In this document: positions 1 to 6,594 of the stretch, piece after piece | Layout: every line of letters starts with the position of its first letter | Numbering within the stretch: position 1 is the first letter of the stretch | Assembly (NCBI GenBank): GCA_903934745.1 | Contig: CAIZOZ010000526.1 | Coordinates: forward strand, 1 to 12,079 | Direction: 5' to 3' | Length of the DNA: 12,079 bases | DNA from: an uncultured cyanobacterium | Lineage (GTDB): Bacteria; Cyanobacteriota; Cyanobacteriia; PCC-6307; Cyanobiaceae | The notes under the pieces: generated by a model | Databases searched by the model: none | The model's input: the letters and a program-made list of their open reading frames with translations, nothing else | Told to the model about the DNA's origin: nothing | Translations under genes and position numbers: made by a program

Positions 1-69
1 CGCGTCCAGGCCGGCAACCATCCCGATGGTGGGGCTCGACTGGAACTGCTGCTACCGGTGGGAGGCTGA
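1..69 (+). CDS. 3' end of an upstream gene, possibly a sensor histidine kinase
   Basis: An open frame runs from the first base to a TGA at 67-69 and encodes the last 22 residues of a protein, ending GGARLELLLPVGG. A Gly-Gly-x-Arg-hydrophobic stretch closing on Leu-Pro is the usual look of the C-terminal edge of a HATPase_c (histidine kinase) domain, where the G2 box leads into the last beta strand. That resemblance is the only functional clue, so the family is tentative. The aminotransferase begins 32 bp downstream on the same strand, so the two could be cotranscribed. Confidence 0.5.
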   Translation, partial: RVQAGNHPDGGARLELLLPVGG

Positions 70-101
70 GGCGAGCGTTCCTCCCGTGCCTGTTCAGCCC
101 C

Positions 102-1376
102 ATGGCCCTCTCCGGCTCCGCTCCGCTGCACGCCCCCACAGAAGCTCAGGCTGTTGCCACTCAGCACCCACCCCTGCGGGGGGCTGAGCGGCTGGGGACG
201 GTGCTCACCCCCGTGATCCCCCAGGTGGGCCACCTGATGGCGCGCCGGCCGGGATGCCTGTCCCTGGCCCAGGGCATGGTGGGCTGGGGGCCGCCTGCCG
301 AGGTGCGGCAGGCGCTGCGGCGGGCCCTGGACGCGGCCGATTCCGATCCCCACCGTGCCGCCGCCCTCGATCGCTATGGCCCCATGGCGGGCGATCCGGC
401 TCTGCTCGCCGCCATTGGCAGCGAACTGGAAGGACGTTGGGGCCTCGATCTCGCCGACAGCTCCCTGCTGGTGACGGCCGGCAGCAACATGGCCTTCAAC
501 GCCCTGGCCCAGGTGATCTGCGATCCGGGTGATGAGGTGATCCTGCCGGCTCCCTATTACTTCAACCACGTGATGGCGGTTCAGCTGGCCGGGGGCCGGC
601 CGATCACCCCCGCCGCCGGCCTGATCCCCGATCCGAAGCTGTTGGCAGCAGCCATCACCCCCCGCACCCGGGCGATCGTGACGATCTCCCCCAACAATCC
701 AAGCGGCGTCGTGATTCCCCCTGCCGTGCTGGCGGAGATCAATGCCCTGTGTGCCCAGCACGGCCTCTTTCACATCAGTGATGAGGCCTATGCCGTGTTC
801 GTGCATGGCGAGGTGCCCCACTGGAGTCCGGGTTCAGCGGCCGGGGCCGGCGCCCACACGATCACGCTGCAATCGCTGTCGAAGTCCCATGGCATGGCCG
901 GCTGGCGTCTCGGTTATGCCGCCGTGCCCAGCGCCTTGTTCGCCGCTCTGGCCAAGGTGCAGGACACGATCCTGATCTGTCCGCCGAGGCTGGTGCAGCA
1001 GGCGGCCATCGCCGCGCTCGGCTGTGGCTCCCCCTGGCTGGCGGAGCAACTCACAGCCCTGCGCCAACGCCGCAACCAGCTGCTGTCCGCCCTCCAGGCC
1101 GCCCAGGCCAAGGGCCTGGGCGCACACCTGCTGGCGCCACCCGATGGGGCCTTCTATGGGCTGCTGGCGGTGGAAACAGCCCTCTCTGGCGAGGCCCTGA
1201 TGGAGCGCCTGGTGCTGGAGCATGGCGTGGCGACCCTGCCGGGCGAGAGCTTCGGACTGACTGCGGAGGCCGGACACGCAACCCTGCGGCTGAGCTACGG
1301 CCTACTGGATCAACCGACGCTGGCGGAGGCCCTGGAGCGGCTGTGCCAAGGGCTGCAGGCCAGCGTCAAGGCCTGA
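102..1376 (+). CDS. PLP-dependent aminotransferase, class I/II (fold type I)
   Basis: Cytosolic pyridoxal-phosphate aminotransferase of 424 residues, about the usual length of the family. Visible motifs in order: the substrate-side segment LSLAQGM near 53-59; AGSNMAFN at 126-133, where the cofactor phosphate binds; SPNNPSG at 196-202 with the PLP-contacting Asn199; SDEAY at 226-230, with Asp227 for the pyridine nitrogen and Tyr230; SLSKSHGMAGWRLGY at 258-272 with Schiff-base Lys261; and LRLSYG at 395-400 with Arg396, which binds the substrate alpha-carboxylate. All catalytic residues are present, so the enzyme should be active. The amino-acid substrate cannot be read from the motifs: aspartate-, methionine- or kynurenine-type activity are all possible. 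The first 25 or so residues are a poorly conserved lead-in. ATG 102 is the first ATG in frame, with no clear ribosome binding site. A strong hairpin follows the stop. Confidence 0.9.
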   Translation: MALSGSAPLHAPTEAQAVATQHPPLRGAERLGTVLTPVIPQVGHLMARRPGCLSLAQGMVGWGPPAEVRQALRRALDAADSDPHRAAALDRYGPMAGDPALLAAIGSELEGRWGLDLADSSLLVTAGSNMAFNALAQVICDPGDEVILPAPYYFNHVMAVQLAGGRPITPAAGLIPDPKLLAAAITPRTRAIVTISPNNPSGVVIPPAVLAEINALCAQHGLFHISDEAYAVFVHGEVPHWSPGSAAGAGAHTITLQSLSKSHGMAGWRLGYAAVPSALFAALAKVQDTILICPPRLVQQAAIAALGCGSPWLAEQLTALRQRRNQLLSALQAAQAKGLGAHLLAPPDGAFYGLLAVETALSGEALMERLVLEHGVATLPGESFGLTAEAGHATLRLSYGLLDQPTLAEALERLCQGLQASVKA

Positions 1377-1406
1377 GATCGAGCGCCCAGGCTCTGAGAT
1401 CCACCC

Positions 1407-1440
1407 TTCAGCCCTGATCAGCGTCTCGATCAGGGCTGAA
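1407..1440. terminator. Perfect 13-bp hairpin between convergent genes
   Basis: TTCAGCCCTGATC (1407-1419) and GATCAGGGCTGAA (1428-1440) are exact reverse complements around an 8-base loop. The hairpin starts 30 bp after the aminotransferase stop and lies 72 bp beyond the end of the convergent - strand operon, so it could terminate both. There is no long T run on either strand. A smaller GCTGGC/GCCAGC stem lies at 1459-1476, nearer the - strand operon's end. Confidence 0.7.
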
Positions 1441-1511
1441 CCTCCGGCCGCAACGCCCGCTGGCTGGCCCGCCAGCATCAACCATCGCCCCAACCCAGAG
1501 GCCAGCAACCC

Positions 1512-2306
1512 CTAAGGCTTCGTGCTGACTGGCTCTGAGTTGCCAGGCAGCCGTGCACGCCAGATCCAGAGAGTCTGGCCATCGGGCCAGAGCAACAGCA
1601 GCTGATCATCCAGAACCACCGCCATTCTTTGGCCAGAACGCAGCCCATCCTGAGCAGCATCAGCCAGGGGCAAACGCCTGAGTTCAAGGCTCTCCGTTGG
1701 CGAGATCTGGCCCACCGCCGATGGGGAGACAACCACGGCCCGCTTCCAGAGCTGGCGCCAGGCGGCGGCGGCCTCCCCCTGCGGGCGCTGCAGTTCTGGG
1801 TCAGGTGGCAGCTCCAGCTCAGGGTTTCCGCCAGGCTCAGCCGCAGCCCCAAGGCCCTGCAACCGGCGGATCACAGCCAGGGCGGTGCCGGCGAACCCTG
1901 GGGTGAAAGCGGTGCTGCGGGCAGGGCGGCTGCCCCCGCCCCTGGGCACCCGCGAACCACTGGCTTGGATCGAACCGCCCTGAACCCGGCCGGCCGGCTG
2001 GCGGCGCCCGGCCGGACTGGAGCGACCGGGGCTCAGTAATGGCGGAGGCGGCAGGCTGCTCAGCGATGGCAGGCTGCTGAGTGGTGCCAACGCGGCAAGC
2101 TGCAGCGACTCCTCCAGCGGTTGGCGGCGACTGAACAGCAGCAGTTCGGGGCTGTCATCGGCCAGCAGCGGCTGGCTGGGCTGGAGCTGGCGCTGGACGC
2201 GCAGCTGGCGGTAAGAGAACCCCAGCAGATGGACCATCACCGCAGCCAGCAAGGCGACCAACAGGGGCGAGGCAGGACCCAACTGCTGCGGCAGCAACCG
2301 TTTCAT
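1512..2306 (-). CDS. Membrane-anchored protein with Pro/Ser/Gly-rich linker, last gene of the ExbB/ExbD-like operon
   Basis: Protein of 264 residues whose family I do not recognise. Residues about 11-30 (PASPLLVALLAAVMVHLLGF) form one hydrophobic helix after a short basic N-terminus (MKRLL), predicting a single membrane anchor with the rest outside the cytoplasm. Residues about 75-130 are rich in Pro, Ser, Gly and Arg (SSLPPPPLLSPGRSS, then a Gly/Arg tract) and look disordered. A C-terminal portion of about 130 residues follows, including KRAVVVSPSAVGQ and RMAVVLDDQLLLLWPDGQTLWIW. Anchor, extended linker, small C-terminal domain, and placement after ExbB/ExbD-like genes is the arrangement of TonB or TolA. 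I do not see a recognisable TonB C-terminal domain, so that role is inference. Start: ATG 2306 shares ATGA with the stop of the preceding gene; the frame is open further upstream, but that part lies inside the other genes. Confidence 0.75.
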   Translation of the reverse strand: MKRLLPQQLGPASPLLVALLAAVMVHLLGFSYRQLRVQRQLQPSQPLLADDSPELLLFSRRQPLEESLQLAALAPLSSLPSLSSLPPPPLLSPGRSSPAGRRQPAGRVQGGSIQASGSRVPRGGGSRPARSTAFTPGFAGTALAVIRRLQGLGAAAEPGGNPELELPPDPELQRPQGEAAAAWRQLWKRAVVVSPSAVGQISPTESLELRRLPLADAAQDGLRSGQRMAVVLDDQLLLLWPDGQTLWIWRARLPGNSEPVSTKP

Positions 2307-2692
2307 GGCAGTTGCAGCTCCAGGGGCAGCGGACCGCTGTCCAGCCGTGCCACCAACTGCTGCACAGCCCCCCATGGCACCTGGGGATCGCTCACCAATC
2401 GCAAGCGCAGATCGCTGCGCTGCTGGGCCAGCCGCTTCAGCACCGCGGTCAGCTGCTGCGGTGCCACCGCATGGTTCCAGAGCCGTAGCTGTCCCCGGGA
2501 ATCCAGCCGCAACAGAATCACCCCGGCACTGGCGGGGCGCTGCGCCAGGCGCTGGGGAACCACACTGAGCGCCAGGGTGAGCAGGACCAGAGCGGTGCCC
2601 ATCAATCCCAGCGCCAAAGCCTCGATGGCGTGGGGCTGGGCCACGGCCGGGCCGGAAGCACGGCCGTTCAAGGGGAGTTGAGGGTGGATCAT
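2303..2692 (-). CDS. ExbD/TolR-like protein (second copy), lacking the membrane Asp
   Basis: Protein of 129 residues with ExbD layout: a cytoplasmic N-terminus, one membrane helix (about 25-46) and a periplasmic domain (about 55-129). The periplasmic part follows the family pattern: VILLRLDSRGQLRLWNHAV, a helix (LTAVLKRLAQQ), LRLRLVSDPQVPWGAVQQLV where ExbD has its xxADxxxxYGxVV segment, and a final LPLELQLP strand. The helix segment ALVLLTLALSVVP aligns without gaps to E. coli ExbD MLVLLIIFMVAAP, yet the essential Asp25 position is Gly32 here. ExbD normally works with ExbB to couple proton flow to force on an outer-membrane partner. The missing Asp argues for altered coupling or a structural role. 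The start ATG 2692 overlaps the upstream stop and the stop overlaps the downstream ATG, both as ATGA. Confidence 0.8.
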   Translation of the reverse strand: MIHPQLPLNGRASGPAVAQPHAIEALALGLMGTALVLLTLALSVVPQRLAQRPASAGVILLRLDSRGQLRLWNHAVAPQQLTAVLKRLAQQRSDLRLRLVSDPQVPWGAVQQLVARLDSGPLPLELQLP

Positions 2693-3045
2693 CGCCCTGG
2701 TAGCGGCGGCAGTTCCAGCAGCACCGGGCCCGATCCGAGCGAGCGCAGCCAGCGCAAGGAGGTGGAGATGTCGCCGATCGGCAGGGCCGCCGACGGCAGA
2801 TAGCGCACAGCCACCTTGCCGCCCTGGTGGCGGAGCAGGGCGGCAAGCCGAAGGGTGTCGATCGCTTGGCCACCGAGATACCAGCGTTTGCCTGGGGCTT
2901 CCACCAGCCACAGGGAGGTGCCCCGATCGCTGCTGAGCAGGGCCCGCGACCGGGGGATCCGTTCGCGGGCGATCTCCGGCAGGGCCGCCACAACCCCACA
3001 GACCAGCAGGGTGAGTCCCACCAGACATTGCAGCGCCAGGCTCAT
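2689..3045 (-). CDS. ExbD/TolR-like protein (first copy), short and divergent
   Basis: Protein of 118 residues with a hydrophobic N-terminal helix (about 3-23, LALQCLVGLTLLVCGVVAAL) followed by a small soluble domain. That domain matches the ExbD periplasmic fold in outline: a strand (LWLVEAPGKRWYLGGQAI), a helix (TLRLAALLRHQG), a strand and loop (KVAVRYLPSAALPIGDI) where ExbD has the AD..v.Yg.v segment, a helix (STSLRWLRSLG), and a last strand (PVLLELPP). No Asp or Glu lies within the predicted membrane helix, so the usual proton-carrying residue is absent, and the cytoplasmic N-terminal tail is almost missing. It sits between the ExbB-like gene and the second ExbD-like gene with ATGA overlaps on both sides, which implies coupled translation and a shared complex. 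Assignment rests on pattern and context. Confidence 0.75.
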   Translation of the reverse strand: MSLALQCLVGLTLLVCGVVAALPEIARERIPRSRALLSSDRGTSLWLVEAPGKRWYLGGQAIDTLRLAALLRHQGGKVAVRYLPSAALPIGDISTSLRWLRSLGSGPVLLELPPLPGR

Positions 3046-3581
3046 GGACAGGACGGCTCCAACAGGCGTCGCAGCCGCCGCTCCAGCTCGCCGATCTGCC
3101 AGTGACGCAGCCCCTGGTTCAGCGACAGGGTGGTGGTGGCCACCAGGCTGACGATCAGCCCCAGGGCCGTGCTGATCAGCACCTCGCCGTAGCCCTGAAG
3201 ACTGGTTCCTGCAGGCAGGAGCAGCTGGGGCCCGAGACTGGAGAGCACCTGCATCAGGCCGATCACGGTACCGATCAGCCCCAGCAGCGGGGCGATCACG
3301 ATGGCGGCCTGCAGCAGCGGTTCGCCAAAGCGGATCTCCCGATCCCAGTCTTCAAGCTGATGCCGCGCCTCTGTGGGGGCTGTCTCCAGCTGGAGCCGCC
3401 ACTGCTGGCGGCGCAACGAACGCCTACGGAACCACTGCAGCCACCAGCGGCAACGGTCGAAACACACCGTGAGCACCGCGATCGACACCAGCAACAGCAG
3501 CACACCGATCGGGCCGCTCACCCCGGGGATCAGTCCATGGGAGGCGCTATTCAAGGGCGATCTCGGCTTGACAGCTGCCAA
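3042..3581 (-). CDS. exbB: MotA/TolQ/ExbB-family proton channel protein
   Basis: Inner-membrane protein of 179 residues, shorter than E. coli ExbB (about 244). Three helices are visible: about 22-41, 91-111 and 133-155. The second carries APLLGLIGTVIGLM (97-110), the family hallmark, with Thr105 matching ExbB Thr148. The third carries GEVLISTALGLIVSLVA (132-148), with Glu133 matching Glu176 and Thr138 matching Thr181. The polar residues thought to line the proton path are therefore all kept. Basic cytoplasmic segments (RRRSLRRQQWRL, about 52-63) fit the topology. The start is uncertain: TTG 3581 opens the longest version, but GTG 3521 (residue 21), just before the first helix, is a good alternative, and no clear Shine-Dalgarno site decides it. 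First gene of a four-gene operon; its stop overlaps the next ATG. The symbol denotes the family rather than a proven role. Confidence 0.85.
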   Translation of the reverse strand: MAAVKPRSPLNSASHGLIPGVSGPIGVLLLLVSIAVLTVCFDRCRWWLQWFRRRSLRRQQWRLQLETAPTEARHQLEDWDREIRFGEPLLQAAIVIAPLLGLIGTVIGLMQVLSSLGPQLLLPAGTSLQGYGEVLISTALGLIVSLVATTTLSLNQGLRHWQIGELERRLRRLLEPSCP

Positions 3582-3633
3582 GAATGGTATGGGTTCGGAT
3601 CGGCCAAGGCCTGTGTTCCGAGCGCTTGACAGC
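3567..3633. promoter_or_regulatory. Divergent intergenic region with a repeated TTGACA box
   Basis: The space between the divergent exbB-like operon and cysK contains two copies of CTTGACAGC, at 3567-3575 and 3625-3633, both on the + strand. Each holds a perfect -35-like TTGACA. The first is followed by TGGTATGGG (3585-3593), which resembles an extended -10 but at a short spacing of 14 bp. The second has only TTTCTT at the right distance. The repeat may mark a cysK promoter or a regulator site. If the ExbB-like gene starts at TTG 3581, the first copy lies inside its coding sequence. Confidence 0.3.
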
Positions 3634-3713
3634 CAGGAAGGACTGGTCTTTCTTCTGTCGCTGACTAGGGTGCCGGCAGGATTGCTCCCACTCCTGCGTC
3701 CCCCCGTGACCCG

Positions 3714-4694
3714 ATGAGCTCCATCTATCCCGACAACAGCCTCAGCATCGGCCGCACACCCCTAGTGCAACTCAACCGGGTGACCGAAGGCTGTGGGGCG
3801 CGGGTGCTGGCCAAGATCGAAGGGCGCAATCCGGCGTACTCGGTGAAGTGCCGCATCGGTGCGGCGATGATCTGGCAGGCCGAGAAGGACGGACTGCTGG
3901 GCCCCGGTAAGGAACTGATCGAACCCACGAGCGGCAATACCGGCATCGCCCTGGCCTTCGTGGCAGCGGCCCGTGGCATTCCGGTGACGCTGACCATGCC
4001 CGAGACGATGAGCCTGGAGCGGCGCAAGCTGCTCACCGCCTACGGCGCCCATCTCGTGCTCACCGAAGGTCGGCTCGGCATGAGCGGTGCCATCGCCGCC
4101 GCCCGGGAGCTGGCCGACACCGATCCTGAGCGCTATGTGCTGCTGCAGCAGTTCATGAATCCAGCCAACCCGCGCATCCATCACGACACCACCGGGCCTG
4201 AGATCTGGCAGGACACCGAAGGGCAGGTGGACGTGCTGGTGGCTGGTGTGGGCACCGGCGGCACGATCACCGGCGTTAGCCGCTACATCAAGTCCACCCT
4301 GGGCCAACCCCTGGTGTCGGTGGCCGTAGAACCGACCAACAGTCCGGTGATCCGCCAGACGATCAGCGGCGAGGCCCTCAAGCCCGGTCCCCACAAAATC
4401 CAGGGCATCGGCGCCGGCTTCGTGCCGCAGAATCTCGATCTCACGTTGCTTGATCGGGTGGAGACGGCCAGCGATGAGGAGGCTGTGACGATGGCGCGTC
4501 GGTTGATGAAGGAGGAGGGAATCCTGGCGGGAATTTCCTGCGGTGCCGCCACAGCGGTGGCCGTGCGACTGGCCCGGGAGGAGGCCTATCGGGGCAAGAC
4601 GATCGTGGTGGTGCTGCCCGATTCCGGCGAGCGCTATCTGAGTTCAGTGCTGTTTGAAGGTGTGTTCAATGAGCGCGGCCTCGCCGCCGTATGA
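3714..4694 (+). CDS. cysK: Cysteine synthase (O-acetylserine sulfhydrylase)
   Basis: Cytosolic PLP enzyme of fold type II that makes L-cysteine from O-acetylserine and sulfide. At 326 residues it has normal CysK length. Visible motifs: the N-terminal IGRTPLVQLNR (12-22); EGRNPAYSVKCRIGAAMI (36-53) with Schiff-base Lys45; PTSGNTGIAL (71-80), which binds the substrate carboxylate; VGTGGTITG (179-187), the cofactor phosphate loop; GISCGAAT (273-280) with Ser275 at the pyridine nitrogen; and LPDSGERYLS (301-310). All catalytic positions are intact. The Lys context is PAYSVKCR rather than the commoner PxxSVKDR, a mild variant. It is transcribed divergently from the exbB-like operon, with a 132-bp gap to its longest reading, and is followed by ferredoxin, so reduced sulfur and electron-transfer genes sit together. 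ATG 3714 has no obvious Shine-Dalgarno site. CysM is the main alternative, but the motifs fit CysK better. Confidence 0.94.
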   Translation: MSSIYPDNSLSIGRTPLVQLNRVTEGCGARVLAKIEGRNPAYSVKCRIGAAMIWQAEKDGLLGPGKELIEPTSGNTGIALAFVAAARGIPVTLTMPETMSLERRKLLTAYGAHLVLTEGRLGMSGAIAAARELADTDPERYVLLQQFMNPANPRIHHDTTGPEIWQDTEGQVDVLVAGVGTGGTITGVSRYIKSTLGQPLVSVAVEPTNSPVIRQTISGEALKPGPHKIQGIGAGFVPQNLDLTLLDRVETASDEEAVTMARRLMKEEGILAGISCGAATAVAVRLAREEAYRGKTIVVVLPDSGERYLSSVLFEGVFNERGLAAV

Positions 4695-4717
4695 CCGAAA
4701 TTTGGCCGCGGCGAGAA

Positions 4718-4741
4718 TGGAGCCCGTTCTGGAGCCCGTTC
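4718..4741 (+). repeat. Two perfect tandem 12-bp units
   Basis: TGGAGCCCGTTC occurs twice with no spacer (4718-4729 and 4730-4741), in the 179-bp gap between cysK and ferredoxin. It looks like a simple slippage duplication. The rest of the gap holds an 18-codon reading frame (4811-4867) ending 6 bp before the ferredoxin start and no clear terminator. Confidence 0.7.
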
Positions 4742-4873
4742 ACCGCAATCCTGCGCCGAGTCTTGAGCTGAGCAGGGGGCAGCTTCCTGTCCGGAGCCGA
4801 TGACCCAGTGATGGGCGATACAGATTGGCTGGTCCTGCTCCTTTGGGATGGGATCGAAGAGTTCTGATCCTCC

Positions 4874-5155
4874 ATGGCCAACTACACGATCACAATTAAG
4901 GACGGCGCCAGCTTCACCTGCGCCGATGACACCTACATTCTCGATGCCGCCGAGGAACAAGGAATTGATCTTCCCTATTCCTGCCGGGCTGGAGCCTGCA
5001 GCACCTGTGCCGGCAAAATCCTGGCCGGCAGTGTGGATCAATCAGATCAGAGCTTCCTCGACGACGATCAGATTGCTGCTAGATTCGCCCTGCTCTGTGT
5101 GAGCTATCCCCTGGCCGACTGCACCATCCAGCCCGAGGTTGAAGACGAACTCTGA
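4874..5155 (+). CDS. petF: Plant-type [2Fe-2S] ferredoxin
   Basis: Small soluble electron carrier of 93 residues that would take electrons from photosystem I and pass them to FNR, nitrite or sulfite reductase and thioredoxin reductase. The cluster ligands are Cys37, Cys42, Cys45 and Cys75 in the plant-type spacing CX4CX2CX29C, within PYSCRAGACSTCAGK (34-48) and FALLCVSYP (71-79). DDTYILDAAEEQGIDLPYSC and SDQSFLDDDQI are near-canonical. It is a few residues shorter than typical cyanobacterial ferredoxin I (97-99), from a shorter N-terminal hairpin, and ends in acidic VEDEL instead of the usual EE-Leu-Tyr. The Thr that usually precedes the last ligand Cys is Leu, so it may be a minor isoform rather than the main photosynthetic one. 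Its stop lies only 6 bp from the end of the convergent glutathione reductase gene. Confidence 0.93.
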   Translation: MANYTITIKDGASFTCADDTYILDAAEEQGIDLPYSCRAGACSTCAGKILAGSVDQSDQSFLDDDQIAARFALLCVSYPLADCTIQPEVEDEL

Positions 5156-5161
5156 AGGGCT

Positions 5162-6532
5162 TCAGTTCGGCATGGTCACGAACTCCTCGGCCACCGAGGG
5201 ATGCAGGGCCATGGTGCGGTCGAAGTCAGCCTTGGTGGCCCCCATGCCGAGGGCGATCGCCGCCATCTGAATGATCTCAGCGCTGTGATCACCCACCATG
5301 TGCGCCCCCAGAATCCGGCCACTGCCGGTTTCGACCACCAGCTTGAGCAGCACCTTCCCCCCCCGCTGCGGCAGGGCCTGGGCCATGGAACGGAACCGGG
5401 CGCGGTGCACGGTCACGCCCTCGCTGCCATAGCGCTCCAGGGCCTCCTCTTCGCCCAGTCCCACCGAGGCCAGCTCCGGCTGGGTGAACACGGCACTGGC
5501 CACCAGGCTGTAGTCCACCTGCCGGGGGCGATTGCCGTAGACGCTGTCGGCGAAAGCCCTGCCCTCATCCACCGCCACCGGGGTGAGGTTGATGCGGTCG
5601 GTCACATCGCCCACCGCGTGCAGATGGGCCACGTTGGTGCACTGGTCAGCATCCACGGGAATGCGCCCGCTCGCGTGCTCAACGCCGGCCGCTTCCAGGT
5701 TCAGACCCTCTAGAAACGGACGACGCCCAGTGGCCAGCAACACCCCGCCGCACGCCAATACGGCGCCGGAATCGGTCTTCAGTCTCAGGTTGCCAGGCTC
5801 GCCTTCAATCGCGGCGGGGCTCTGGCCGAAGCGAACGTCGATGCCTTCAGCCACCATGCCCTCCAGCACCACGGCGGAGGCTTCCCGATCAAAGCCTCGC
5901 AACAGGTGGTCGCCCCGCACCAACTGGGTCACGGCCACCCCCAGACCGCGCAAGATGCCGGCGAATTCGCAAGCGATGTAGCCAGCTCCCACCACCACCA
6001 CGCTCTCGGGGAAGGTCGTCAGCTCGAACAGGTCGTCGCTGACCCATCCCAGCTCTGCCCCGGGGATGGACGGGCGCTGGGGGCGGCCGCCCACGGCGAT
6101 CAGGATCCGCTCGCCACGCAGGCGCCGGCTGCCACCGCTGCGGTCTGTGACGAGCAGATGGTGGGGATCCTCAAAGCGCCCCCAACCGCTGATCAGCTGC
6201 ACGCCGGACTTCTGCAACCCGCCGATATGGAGCTGGTTGAGGCGATCCACCTCGGCGCGCACATGGGCCAGCAACAGCGCGGTATCACAGCGGAAGGGAG
6301 TCTCGGCTCCCTCCAGGGTCCAGCCATAGCTGGCCGCATCGGCCAAGTGATGGCCGTAGGCCGATCCGTACACCAACAACTTCTTGGGCACGCAGCCGCG
6401 GATCACACAGGTGCCACCCACCCGGTCACCCTCCAGAATCGCCACCTTGGCGCCATAGGAAGCCGCACGCTTGGCGGCGGCAAGCCCCCCTGAGCCGGCG
6501 CCGATCACGATCAGATCGAAGCTGTCATCCAT
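5162..6532 (-). CDS. gor: Glutathione-disulfide reductase (NADPH)
   Basis: FAD flavoprotein that reduces GSSG to GSH with NADPH. From ATG 6532 it has 456 residues, normal for the family. Motifs: the FAD Rossmann loop GAGSGG (11-16); redox disulfide GGTCVIRGCVPKK with Cys42 and Cys47; the NADPH loop GAGYIACEFAG (182-192); VRGDHLLR (205-212), with Arg206 and Arg212 at the spacing of the two NADPH-phosphate arginines in E. coli GR; a second FAD motif HLHAVGDV (303-310); and HPSVAEEF (444-451) with catalytic His444 and Glu449. CVIRGCVPKK (rather than CvnvGCvPKK) fits glutathione reductase better than lipoamide or mercuric reductase. A TTG at 6589 would add 19 unconserved residues, so ATG 6532, right before DDSFDLIVIGAG, is chosen. 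It converges on ferredoxin. Its leader contains a THI-like motif. Confidence 0.93.
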   Translation of the reverse strand: MDDSFDLIVIGAGSGGLAAAKRAASYGAKVAILEGDRVGGTCVIRGCVPKKLLVYGSAYGHHLADAASYGWTLEGAETPFRCDTALLLAHVRAEVDRLNQLHIGGLQKSGVQLISGWGRFEDPHHLLVTDRSGGSRRLRGERILIAVGGRPQRPSIPGAELGWVSDDLFELTTFPESVVVVGAGYIACEFAGILRGLGVAVTQLVRGDHLLRGFDREASAVVLEGMVAEGIDVRFGQSPAAIEGEPGNLRLKTDSGAVLACGGVLLATGRRPFLEGLNLEAAGVEHASGRIPVDADQCTNVAHLHAVGDVTDRINLTPVAVDEGRAFADSVYGNRPRQVDYSLVASAVFTQPELASVGLGEEEALERYGSEGVTVHRARFRSMAQALPQRGGKVLLKLVVETGSGRILGAHMVGDHSAEIIQMAAIALGMGATKADFDRTMALHPSVAEEFVTMPN

Positions 6533-6594
6533 GGCGGTGGTACGGGGGAGGAGAAACGTGGGCAGGAGTGGGTTGTGCGTGGAGGGCAACAGTT

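Noticed and set aside
2307..2999. Upstream extension of the 264-residue anchored protein to a 495-residue frame
   Set aside because: The extra part overlaps both ExbD-like genes and reads as Arg/Pro/Gly-rich noise; ATG 2306 fits the ATGA overlap pattern of the operon.
4811..4867. An 18-codon reading frame ending 6 bp before petF (MGDTDWLVLLLWDGIEEF)
   Set aside because: Could be a leader peptide but has no Shine-Dalgarno site or regulatory codon run; one short frame is expected by chance.
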